The notes beneath the pieces were generated by a model. It saw only the letters and a program-made list of their open reading frames with translations, had not been told where the DNA came from and ran no database searches. 64,000 nucleotides of DNA, taken from the NCBI RefSeq assembly GCF_026262505.1, contig NC_067203.1, positions 7,688,001 through 7,752,000 of the forward strand, given 5' to 3'. Below, one piece after another: positions 52,433 to 60,794 of this stretch. This DNA is from Trichomonas vaginalis G3. Lineage: Eukaryota > Parabasalia > Trichomonadida > Trichomonadidae. The translations under genes were made by a program, and so were the position numbers. Each line of letters begins with the position of its first letter. Position 1 is the stretch's first letter.

Positions 52433-53032
52433 ATTAAATACCGCTTAAATTCATTAGAAGAAAAAAAATACTAAGTTATACATGTATAAAACAATTACAT
52501 TAAAGATTTTGGATATAATTTATGAGTTTTGATTAAGTCCATGGATATGAAGTGATGCAGTAACAATTAAAAAGCTGAAGAAAATAGAATTTTCGTCTAG
52601 ATACTTGTATTATTCAAGATTTTTTCGTCAAGACTGTAATGTTATCTCATTTGAGTTTTATGAATCTAGAAGTTAAATAAATTGGTGTAATGCAGCAGTT
52701 TGTAATAACTATTCAATTTTTAGAAAATAATAATTATAATAAATGTGAATTGAACATCGGAGCTATGCGCCTTTTAGCATTCTGGGCACGTTAATGCCCA
52801 GAATGCAAGTTTGAGAAATTTGAAACTTCGTATTAAACAATGATAATGAAGTTGACATATCATGGCGGAATTAGCTTATAATTTTATTATAAACAGTATT
52901 CTTAATTATCAGAGATTATGAATCTATTAATTGTTTTTACACAAAGCAAATTTATTATGAATTATGAATTTTTCCTCAGATTGTAAGACCCAATATTTTG
53001 TAAATATATATATTTTCATGTATTATTGTTTA
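52433..53032. other. Gap with a perfect 12-bp hairpin
   Basis: GCATTCTGGGCA (52777-52788), six-base loop, TGCCCAGAATGC (52795-52806). It is unusually GC-rich for the region. Nothing else in the gap. Confidence 0.6.
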
Positions 53033-54139
53033 TTAAGTGGGTGAAATTTCAAATAAAAGAAAAAGTGAAAATCCATAAAAATTATTTCGTCGTGAGACAC
53101 ATGAAATGACAACCATGGCATTTATGATTGTTATCAAAAGTTTTCCGTTCCCTTCCCAGATTCCCGAAATAGATTTGACATCAGTAAACAAAAATTCATT
53201 TTGGTCAATGAATTCATAGGAACGCGTTTGAATTGGGTTATAAGATGAATCATAGGCTGTAATTGGACCGGATGGAATTACTGCATCTTTAGTTAAAGCC
53301 CAAGAACTTCCGCCTCCGGAACCGCTATTTCCATCCTGAGAAGCGAAGCCTCCAAACCAGCCACTTCCAGCGCCTGAGCATTCGTATTCACAAGCAGGAT
53401 TTGTGTATCCATATTCTTTGTTCAAAGATCCATCACGGCGAGAGGATTCGCCATAGCCAAAGCTGAAACCAAAAGTGGAATTGGCTGATTTCGATGCGTC
53501 ATATTTTCCTTCTCTCCATGCTCCAGGGGCAGTAAATCCGCCTCCAGATCCTCCGGAGCCATCGTCAACAGTATACATTTGGGTGTGATCCGCATAATTA
53601 TCAGAGCCGCCTCCACCGCCGCTCACGATCACGCGGTGCCACAAATCATTTGACACAAACTTGACAGCGGTTTGCCCACCTCCGCTTCCTGAACCATAGC
53701 CTGGTAAGTTCAAAGCATCACCACCGCCACCATAGCCACCTTTGTGGGTATGGAAAGGGTTTTCATCATATATCCCTTTACCGCCTATTGTCGCATACGC
53801 GGTTATTTCTTTGAAAATTTTGATGTTGCCGGATATATAGCCGCCAGCTCCACCTCGGCTTGCTACTTTTCTGCAAACGGTATTTCCGTGGAATTGGTCC
53901 ATTATTTCTGTATTTATGCAATTTCCATTTTCATCAATATGAGATGACAAGGCATTGGACAAAAAACCGCCAGAAGCCCCATATAACTCGAATTTATAGA
54001 ATCCTGGTTGAAGAGTAATAACGTAATCAGTGCAATTGTAATGAGATATGCACGGGTAATCGAATGTGTAGGTATTTGTTGTTTGATTATAGCTAACTTG
54101 TTTTGTTCCTTTTAATTTATCTAATAACTCGGAGTTCAA
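53033..54139 (-). CDS. Glycine-rich protein with ALK/LTK-type Gly domain
   Basis: About 368 residues. LQPGFYKFELYGASGG, GGYGGGGDAL, GSGSGGGQTAVKFV and RVIVSGGGGGSDNY follow the glycine-rich domain of ALK/LTK receptors and of a large T. vaginalis family. It has paired Cys in the last third (NPACEYECSGAG). No kinase or membrane segment follows; the end is short and hydrophobic. The frame has no ATG near its start: a stop lies three codons upstream of the TTG, and the first in-frame Met is about 80 residues in. The gene is therefore probably cut at its 5' end or starts in another frame. Confidence 0.6.
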   Translation of the reverse strand: MNSELLDKLKGTKQVSYNQTTNTYTFDYPCISHYNCTDYVITLQPGFYKFELYGASGGFLSNALSSHIDENGNCINTEIMDQFHGNTVCRKVASRGGAGGYISGNIKIFKEITAYATIGGKGIYDENPFHTHKGGYGGGGDALNLPGYGSGSGGGQTAVKFVSNDLWHRVIVSGGGGGSDNYADHTQMYTVDDGSGGSGGGFTAPGAWREGKYDASKSANSTFGFSFGYGESSRRDGSLNKEYGYTNPACEYECSGAGSGWFGGFASQDGNSGSGGGSSWALTKDAVIPSGPITAYDSSYNPIQTRSYEFIDQNEFLFTDVKSISGIWEGNGKLLITIINAMVVISCVSRRNNFYGFSLFLLFEISPT

Positions 54140-55304
54140 AATGATCTATGTTACTAATTTAATTCCATTAAATATAATAATGTCACATTTATAGCATAGT
54201 TTGAATATACTATAACTGTTTGTTAAGAATTTTAAACTATTTCAAATATAAATAGTTAGTTTTACCTACAAAAATTTAAGAGTTGGATAGAAGTGTTTCG
54301 ACCCCAGACCTCAACGCCCGAGCCTGTGGCTTGGTGAGTAAATATCATGTGGCATAATAAATATAATGGTCTTGTTTGTTATCGAATCTATCACTTTTTA
54401 CACTCAAATATATTTAAAATTGTTTTTCATTTCGAAATTTTCATTGCCACTTTGTATATTAATAGATATATGGATATATGGAAATGTTTTAAAGTATGAA
54501 GATCGTATATGAATGCAATTTTGAGAAATTTGCAAATTATCCAAATATTAAAAATTTAATGAATTATTAATCACAAATAAATGTAACTTATAAAAACATC
54601 CAAATTTTCTCTTTAAATTTGGATTTAATTTTAAGAGAATTTTTCAAAGGTTTACTTCATCACAATTTTTAAAAAGATGTCAAATAAGAAGCTCTTATTA
54701 TAATAAACATAATGGTTAAGAAATAAATTTACCCTTGTCAGACGATTATTTTATTTTTTCAGATAAATAATCGTATTCCTGGACTAGGGACTTCCACAGT
54801 AACTATTTTTACAATATATACTTTCTATTTCTGCAAGAAAAATTACCCTTTTCTATCAAATTTTCTGTCGAAACACTTCTAGTTGGATTTCAATTTAAAG
54901 GGTTCCAAAGTGGCATCCAAATTCATTTTTGAGAAATGCGAATAATACAATAATTGTTACTTTACGTTTGTTGTTATAATGCATATTATAGATATATTAA
55001 AGTTTAAAAAGCATCTTATGCTTCAGTTACTGTATTTAGCTAAGGCACGCCATAATATTATAAGGTATGGCAGTTTAATATGCTTTCAACATAAAGTTTA
55101 TATATCGTTGCAGTGAACACCAAGCTTTTGAATTCTTTTGTCACGTTTTAAATTTTAATGGAATATAATCGACATTTAGCGTCAAAATATTCTGATTTTT
55201 TAGCATAGCTACCGTTTTTGTAGATACACATACTCCAGAAAATTTAAAGGTTCAAGGAATATATAATATCAAACGATTTTTAAAGAGGATTTTTTCTTGT
55301 CGTC
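54140..55304. other. Gap, dispersed repeat copy 2 inside
   Basis: AT-rich with no gene. 55089-55236 is the second copy of the dispersed repeat at 45841-45993. Confidence 0.55.
55089..55236 (+). repeat. Dispersed repeat, copy 2
   Basis: Same-strand relative of 45841-45993; similarity begins and ends abruptly in both places, as for a short mobile repeat. Confidence 0.75.
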
Positions 55305-57107
55305 TGGAAAAGTGACAAAATTATCATTGTCGTCTGGAAAAGATACAAAATTCGCATCAATAATACAGCATTTTTAAAATATTATAATATTGCAAAATTA
55401 ATTTTAATATATTTATTGTATGGAAACCTTTTAACACTACTTACTTGAGATGGATATTATTGAGAAAAAATACTTAAATAGGTTTGACACTTTTTACGGG
55501 CTTATAAAATAAGCACAAAAAGTATCAAAACCTATTAAAATATGTATTCACACTTTGTATTGGCTTGCAGCTTCTCAGAAATAGGGTTGTACAAACTGGC
55601 ACGCCTGCTGGCACACCTTTTTTGGCCAGCTGGCACGATTTTTTAAAAAAACACATTAAAAAAGTCACTTTTTGCCCCATCTAATGAGATTTTTTTTACA
55701 ATTTTTTCCTCCTTATTTTTCAATTTAGATATGATTTTAAGCTCTCCAAATTGAAGTTTACTTGATGTTTCTTAGTTTTTATGATAATAAAATGTTGCAA
55801 AGTTGAGTTTGGATTCAATAAATTTAAGAAAAATTTATTTTACAATGAAATTATAAGAAAGGATGTTTTTATCCTATGTCAAAGAGAATACATTTGTAGA
55901 TCCCGACTTTTGACATGGTTGAAAATTCCAAAAAAAATTCAAAATTTAAAAAATAATATTAAAAAATATAAATTTCATGTTAAAAAATGATTTTTGAAAT
56001 TTTTTTTGGAAAAATAGAATGTCATATTTTTATGTTTTATTGCTATTTTTTACGAAATCAATAAAATATTTGTTAATTTGGCTGAGATTATAAATAAAAT
56101 CTTTCTAAATCTTACAATTGATTGCTAAAATCTGTTTTATGTATTAATTGGCATTGAGATTCGTTATAAAAGAATGCGAATTATTTTGTATGAGTAAACG
56201 TATTTTGTAAAATTTCAAATTCTCTTCTCTCATGACTTACCTTAGATCTCTCGGCTTTTAGCTCTCAGATTTCGCTCATAGAACTCAGGTTTTAGTTATG
56301 TACTCATAGATGTATCATTACTGCCCGCAGATCTCTCATTACTACCTTACTAACCAGATCTTAACTCTCATTACTACCTTACTCATCAGATCTTAACTCT
56401 CATTACTACCTTACTAACCAGATCTTAACTCTCATTACTACCTTACTAACCAGATCTTAACTCTCATTACTACCTTACTAACCAGATCTTAACTCTCCAA
56501 CCTTAATCTTCAGATATCTAATTATTTACATATGATATCTCACATCTCACTCAAGTCTCATTACTTACCCTATCTTTTTAACCTTTTCTGATAATTACTG
56601 AAATAACTAAATCCTTTTTTTAGTTTAATTCTGATATTAAATTTTTAAAATCTCTTTAATTTTTTGAACTACGCCTTTAATTTGTAATTGCCGATTTCAC
56701 AGATTTGAACCATTTAATAAAATAACATTATTCAACTTAATCATATCAAACATGGTAGTTTGATTTTCAGATCTACATTTTAAAAACCTCTTTATTATCT
56801 TGAGTTATACTTTTATTATATAATACCTGAGTTCATAACTGAAAACTCTTAATTAGAGTACAATATTCAACTTAATCATAACAAGATTTGTTGAATTTCA
56901 AATTTGATTTATATCTTCCATCACTTAAAACTCTCACAGCTTACAATATAAGCTAAAAAGTATATTTTCATAGTAATAAAATTAATTATTAAATTTTTTA
57001 CTTTTTCCTTTCCAAAACTAAGAAAAGGGGGATTGGGGCTTCCAGGGCTGCGCCCCTCTAGCCCCTAAGAAATTTTTGAGAGTCGTCACTTTTCTGTCAC
57101 TTTTCAG
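55298..57107. mobile_element. Candidate inverted-repeat element D
   Basis: AAAAGTGACA at 55308-55317 (in CTGGAAAAGTGACA) faces TGTCACTTTT at 57095-57104 (in TGTCACTTTTCAGG), with a second CGTCACTTTT at 57084. The shared terminal stretch is only about 13 bases, so this is weaker than A, B, C and E. Inside are a 26-base direct repeat (55297 and 55327), an imperfect hairpin (55477-55536), a run of CTGGCAC words (55590-55640), five 32-bp repeats (56333-56496) and a GC-rich patch (57027-57066). The region could instead belong to the Maverick end. Confidence 0.35.
56333..56496. repeat. 32-bp tandem repeat, five copies
   Basis: Unit CTCTCATTACTACCTTACTA then ACCAGATCTTAA, starting at 56333, 56365, 56397, 56429 and 56461; one copy carries CTCATCAG in place of CTAACCAG. 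Confidence 0.9.
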
Positions 57108-57134
57108 GAAAAAAACATTTTTATTAAATATAAA

Positions 57135-57953
57135 ATGAATTTTACAAAACCACCGTTACCCTTCTTTGGAAATAAGAGTAGATGTAAAGATATTCTATTG
57201 AGAGAACTTAAGAAACTACCGAATGGTCTAACATTTGTAGATTTGTTCGGTGGAAGTTTCTATATATCTCATTTGTGCCATACTGTATTTCTTGACTCAA
57301 AGATTATATGCAATGACTTCGACAACTATATGGACCGTCTCAAACATATACCAGACACAAACAAAATATTGAAAGAGTTAAAAGAAAAGATACCTATAGG
57401 TAAGATGGAACGTATACCATTAGATAAGAAAAATACTGTCAGAGAGGTTTTGAAAAAAGCAGAGTATATTGACTGGGATAGTATATCTTCTAGACTATTG
57501 TATAGTGGTTCTATAAGAGTTCATGACATTGAAACACTTATGTCAAACGTTTTATATCTTAACTATACAAAGGTTTTCAAAGAGGACATAGAAAAATATA
57601 CTGAGGGTATAGAGTTTGTGAGATGTCATTGGACAGAGTTGTATGAAAAATATAAAAACAAGGAAAATGTTTTCTTTATAGTAGACCCGCCGTTCTATAA
57701 CACATGCGATTTTCAATACCAAGTAGACTGGACTTTGAGAGACTCTTTAGAAACTTTAGACGTTTTACATAACCATCCATGCTTTTACTTTACATCCGAT
57801 AAAAGTGGTTTGGAAAGTGTCATGAGATGGTTAGAGGACATACATGAGTATGATTTTAGATACGATAAGATAGAATATGAGAGAGGTCCTATAAACCGGA
57901 AAAAGTGTCACAACAAAGAAATTTTATTGGTAAGTAAATGTGGTTTGAAATAG
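57135..57953 (+). CDS. Maverick D12-class N6-adenine DNA methyltransferase
   Basis: 272 residues. The FGNKSRCKD opening, FVDLFGGSFY (SAM-binding motif I), IICNDFDNYM and IVDPPFYN (catalytic DPPY-type motif) are those of Dam-like N6-adenine methyltransferases. N6-methyladenine is the dominant DNA mark reported for T. vaginalis, and Maverick-linked methyltransferases of this type are known there. TTTTTA lies 11 bases before the ATG, as for the other genes of the element. Confidence 0.85.
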   Translation: MNFTKPPLPFFGNKSRCKDILLRELKKLPNGLTFVDLFGGSFYISHLCHTVFLDSKIICNDFDNYMDRLKHIPDTNKILKELKEKIPIGKMERIPLDKKNTVREVLKKAEYIDWDSISSRLLYSGSIRVHDIETLMSNVLYLNYTKVFKEDIEKYTEGIEFVRCHWTELYEKYKNKENVFFIVDPPFYNTCDFQYQVDWTLRDSLETLDVLHNHPCFYFTSDKSGLESVMRWLEDIHEYDFRYDKIEYERGPINRKKCHNKEILLVSKCGLK

Positions 57954-58069
57954 GACTTCTTGTTTTAGGTTTTTTCCATTGTGTCATTTACTTATTTGAC
58001 GTGGCAGAAAGATATAGAGAATATGAAGATGAACCAATGCCAGCAAATGTTCAGCATATGTACTCGTAA
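57938..58069 (+). CDS. Maverick small membrane protein
   Basis: 43 residues, overlapping the end of the methyltransferase gene in another frame. One transmembrane segment near the start (EIGLLVLGFFHCVIYLF), then an acidic tail (RYREYEDEPMPANVQH). TTTTA lies 11 bases before the ATG, matching the element's start signal and supporting this very short gene. Confidence 0.5.
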   Translation: MWFEIGLLVLGFFHCVIYLFDVAERYREYEDEPMPANVQHMYS

Positions 58070-58092
58070 GAGATATTTTTATCTAATATTAA

Positions 58093-58389
58093 ATGGACGC
58101 ACAGAACTTAGCGAATGCACAGCAACCTGGACAACCAAACCCAGAGAATATTCCAAATGAAGTTAGAATACAAACTGCAATGGCAAACTATGGTCAAGTG
58201 CCAACAGATGTACAAATGCAAACTGCCATGTCAAATGACGCTGCGTTAGGCTTACCACCATGGTATGCAAATATGAGATGGAAAGAGTTTTATACTCTTA
58301 TATACGAAAAAAGAGATCTGACATTGTGTCAGATCTCAGTAAAAGTGACATTTACATGTCAAAAAAATAGAATGAGTTTAAGTAATTAA
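58093..58389 (+). CDS. Maverick Gln/Asn-rich ORF
   Basis: About 98 codons. The first 75 are Gln/Asn/Pro-rich with a repeated RIQTAMAN / QMQTAMSN motif and LPPWYANMRWKEFY. Beyond that the frame enters the left end of inserted element E. TTTTTA lies 11 bases before the ATG. Function unknown. Confidence 0.45.
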   Translation: MDAQNLANAQQPGQPNPENIPNEVRIQTAMANYGQVPTDVQMQTAMSNDAALGLPPWYANMRWKEFYTLIYEKRDLTLCQISVKVTFTCQKNRMSLSN

Positions 58390-59465
58390 AATTGAGGGTG
58401 AGAGTAGTATTGTATGAAATAATATCTCTCACCCTCCAATTCATCCTATGGCGCCGAAAAAATTTTGGTGAAATGCGACCACATTTCACCAAAATTTCTC
58501 GGCGCCATATAGAGAACTAGAGCCTGTGAGGTACTGATACTATCCATGTACCTCGCAGGCTCTAGTTCCAAGCCAAAATGGCTAAAAATTGCCCGCAATT
58601 GTTCACATTGCGGGCAATTTTTAGCCATTTTGGCTGGGAATTGGAGGGTGAGAGTAGTATTGTATGAAATAATATCTCTCACCCTCCAATTCATCCTATG
58701 GCGCCGAAAAAATTTTGGTGAAATGCGACCACATTTCACCAAAATTTCTCGGCGCCATATAGAGAACTAGAGCCTGTGAGGTACTGATACTATCCATGTA
58801 CCTCGCAGGCTCTAGTTCCAAGCCAAAATGGCTAAAAATTGCCCGCAATTGTTCACATTGCGGGCAATTTTTAGCCATTTTGGCTGGGAATTGGAGGGTG
58901 AGAGTAGTATTGTATGAAATAATATCTCTCACCCTCCAATTCATCCTATGGCGCCGAAAAAATTTTGGTGAAATGCGACCACATTTCACCAAAATTTCTC
59001 GGCGCCATATAGAGAACTAGAGCCTGTGAGGTACTGATACTATCCATGTACCTCGCAGGCTCTAGTTCCAAGCCAAAATGGCTAAAAATTGCCCGCAATT
59101 GTTCACATTGCGGGCAATTTTTAGCCATTTTGGCTGGGAATTGGAGGGTGAGAGTAGTATTGTATGAAATAATATCTCTCACCCTCCAATTCATCCTATG
59201 GCGCCGAAAAAATTTTGGTGAAATGCGACCACATTTCACCAAAATTTCTCGGCGCCATATAGAGAACTAGAGCCTGTGAGGTACTGATACTATCCATGTA
59301 CCTCGCAGGCTCTAGTTCCAAGCCAAAATGGCTAAAAATTGCCCGCAATTGTTCACATTCCCATCTTTTGTTGGTAAGACGAAGAATATGAAATAAATTA
59401 TGAAGAAGATAATGATGAATAAAATATCACTTTTTATATTTTTGACACGTAAAGTTGTCACTTTT
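58341..59465. mobile_element. Nonautonomous inverted-repeat element E, in the Maverick
   Basis: Terminal inverted repeats: AAAAGTGACA followed by TTTACATGTC at 58341-58360, against GACACGTAAAGT and TGTCACTTTT at 59444-59465, about 20 matching bases with a two-base gap and one mismatch. A separate perfect 11-bp hairpin (GAGATCTGACA, loop TTG) lies just outside at 58313-58337. The interior is the four-hairpin tandem array 58391-59359. It has no gene. Confidence 0.65.
58391..59359. repeat. 250-bp tandem repeat, each unit four hairpins
   Basis: Units start at 58391, 58641, 58891 and 59141 (the last incomplete), apparently identical. Each unit consists of four inverted repeats laid end to end. 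They are about 17 bp around GGAGGGTGAGAG; about 27 bp starting ATGGCGCCGA with one bulge; 21 bp starting GAACTAGAGCCTG with one G-T pair; and 29 bp perfect starting AGCCAAAATGGC with a 7-base loop. Very little sequence is left unpaired. The symmetric units produce mirrored ORFs on both strands that are not genes. Confidence 0.95.
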
Positions 59466-59682
59466 CTGTCAAACCGTTTTTATCGTTTTCGTATATAACA
59501 ATACAAACCCTGAAGTGGGATATAAACAACTTTATGCAGATGACGCGAACACAGGAGTTGACTCAGAGTATGTTTTCTACCAGAGGAGAAATAGAATGTA
59601 TGAGCTCCAGTTAAAAAATGCAATGGAACTCAGAAGGAAACGTAAGAGACTAGGCGGACATTAGATTTTTACATATAGTAAA

Positions 59683-59925
59683 ATGGGTTTCTTCAGTAGT
59701 ATTGGAAACTTCTTTCGAAATGTTGGAAGAGGTATATGGAATGGAATAAAATCTGTCGGAAGAGGAATTTGGAACGGAGTCAAAAATATTGGTAAAAGAG
59801 TAGGTCAGTTCATTGGTATTATACCTAAAGACCCTGAACCAGAAGAACAAGCTCCTGTTATACAACAGCCTGAACCTGCACCACAGTCTAGTTGGCAACC
59901 AAATCCAACACCTCAACCGTATTAA
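59683..59925 (+). CDS. Maverick small amphipathic protein
   Basis: 80 residues. Two copies of an amphipathic, Gly/Arg/Trp-containing helix (RNVGRGIWNGIKSVGRGIWN) precede a Pro/Gln tail. This composition recalls membrane-active or core-type minor virion proteins of Polintons and adenoviruses, by composition only. TTTTTA lies 11 bases before the ATG. Confidence 0.55.
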   Translation: MGFFSSIGNFFRNVGRGIWNGIKSVGRGIWNGVKNIGKRVGQFIGIIPKDPEPEEQAPVIQQPEPAPQSSWQPNPTPQPY

Positions 59926-59927
59926 AA

Positions 59928-60776
59928 TTATATTTTTACCGTTCGATAGTAGTTGTATATGAGACTAAGTTCTAAGTAAAACGCATGGTATAATGGAACT
60001 ATTCTCTTTCTTCCATCTGTTGTAAACCATACTTGAAAGTCTGAAATACTTCCACTTGGTGGTTCATATAGCTTTGTAGGTTTTTCGTAAAAGTCATTTG
60101 CCAAGCATAAAAAAGAGTTTTGTGCACCAGAAAATGAAGCATGAACTATAATAGCATCTGAGTCGAAAACATTTTCATATGTTCCATTAGGGTTTTCGAC
60201 TTCATAAAAGTTCGGGTGTACTGGATATTCTGCAGGCTGATTTAACATCCTCAGAAACCTATACCATGCCAAGTTGTTATATTTTGTAGAAATATAAACG
60301 TCTTCTCCAAGGTCTTCTATTCTATCGATTTTAACAGTTGCATTTTTCCTGTCATATAAAATATCGAGATGGTACTCTCCTTCGTCAATGTTAAACTGTT
60401 TTGCATATTCGAGATAGATATCGTTTATTTTTTCTTGAAAAGCTTGAAGAGTTGTTTCTAAGTTTACAAGCAAATTCACTTGTAAAAGTTTTCCCTGTAC
60501 AAATTTCTCATACGTACGTTTTTCTTTGTTATAGTATCGAATTTCAAAAGCGACCGTAAATGGGAAACCATGTATGGCTTCTGAAATGAACTTCATTCTA
60601 CGAAAGCCAATAGCTTTTGTGACGGATGGGTCTCTTAACCATCTTAACGGGTAGTCAAAACGATAGCCTTCATGCTTTACGGTCTCTGTCTCAAACTTTT
60701 GACCGACATTCGTAAAAAGTTCATCTAATGGTTTAGTTGTAGCAACTCTTGAATTTTCTTTTTCTATTGAAAGCAT
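59928..60776 (-). CDS. Maverick 282-residue protein, possible minor capsid
   Basis: A beta-rich protein (FPFTVAFEIRYYNKEKRTYE, EYHLDILYDRKNATVKI, QVWFTTDGRKRIVPLYH) of a size expected for the penton-like protein of Polintons. No diagnostic motif can be named, so the role is a guess. Transcribed divergently from the fibre gene across an 18-base shared spacer. Confidence 0.45.
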   Translation of the reverse strand: MLSIEKENSRVATTKPLDELFTNVGQKFETETVKHEGYRFDYPLRWLRDPSVTKAIGFRRMKFISEAIHGFPFTVAFEIRYYNKEKRTYEKFVQGKLLQVNLLVNLETTLQAFQEKINDIYLEYAKQFNIDEGEYHLDILYDRKNATVKIDRIEDLGEDVYISTKYNNLAWYRFLRMLNQPAEYPVHPNFYEVENPNGTYENVFDSDAIIVHASFSGAQNSFLCLANDFYEKPTKLYEPPSGSISDFQVWFTTDGRKRIVPLYHAFYLELSLIYNYYRTVKI

Positions 60777-60794
60777 TTTTTATCTAGAATAAAA
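60777..60794. promoter_or_regulatory. 18-base bidirectional promoter
   Basis: Between two divergent ATGs (60776 minus, 60795 plus) lie only 18 bases, TTTTTATCTAGAATAAAA. With the flanking A and T bases they offer TTTTTA to both strands, 12-13 bases from each ATG. The centre contains the palindrome CTAG. Confidence 0.55.

Noticed and set aside
54297-54345. GC-richer patch considered as a tRNA
   Set aside because: No cloverleaf or T-arm sequence could be drawn.
58446-59270. Repeated 98- and 74-codon ORFs on both strands
   Set aside because: They are translations of the four-hairpin units; the palindromic sequence gives matching frames on each strand.
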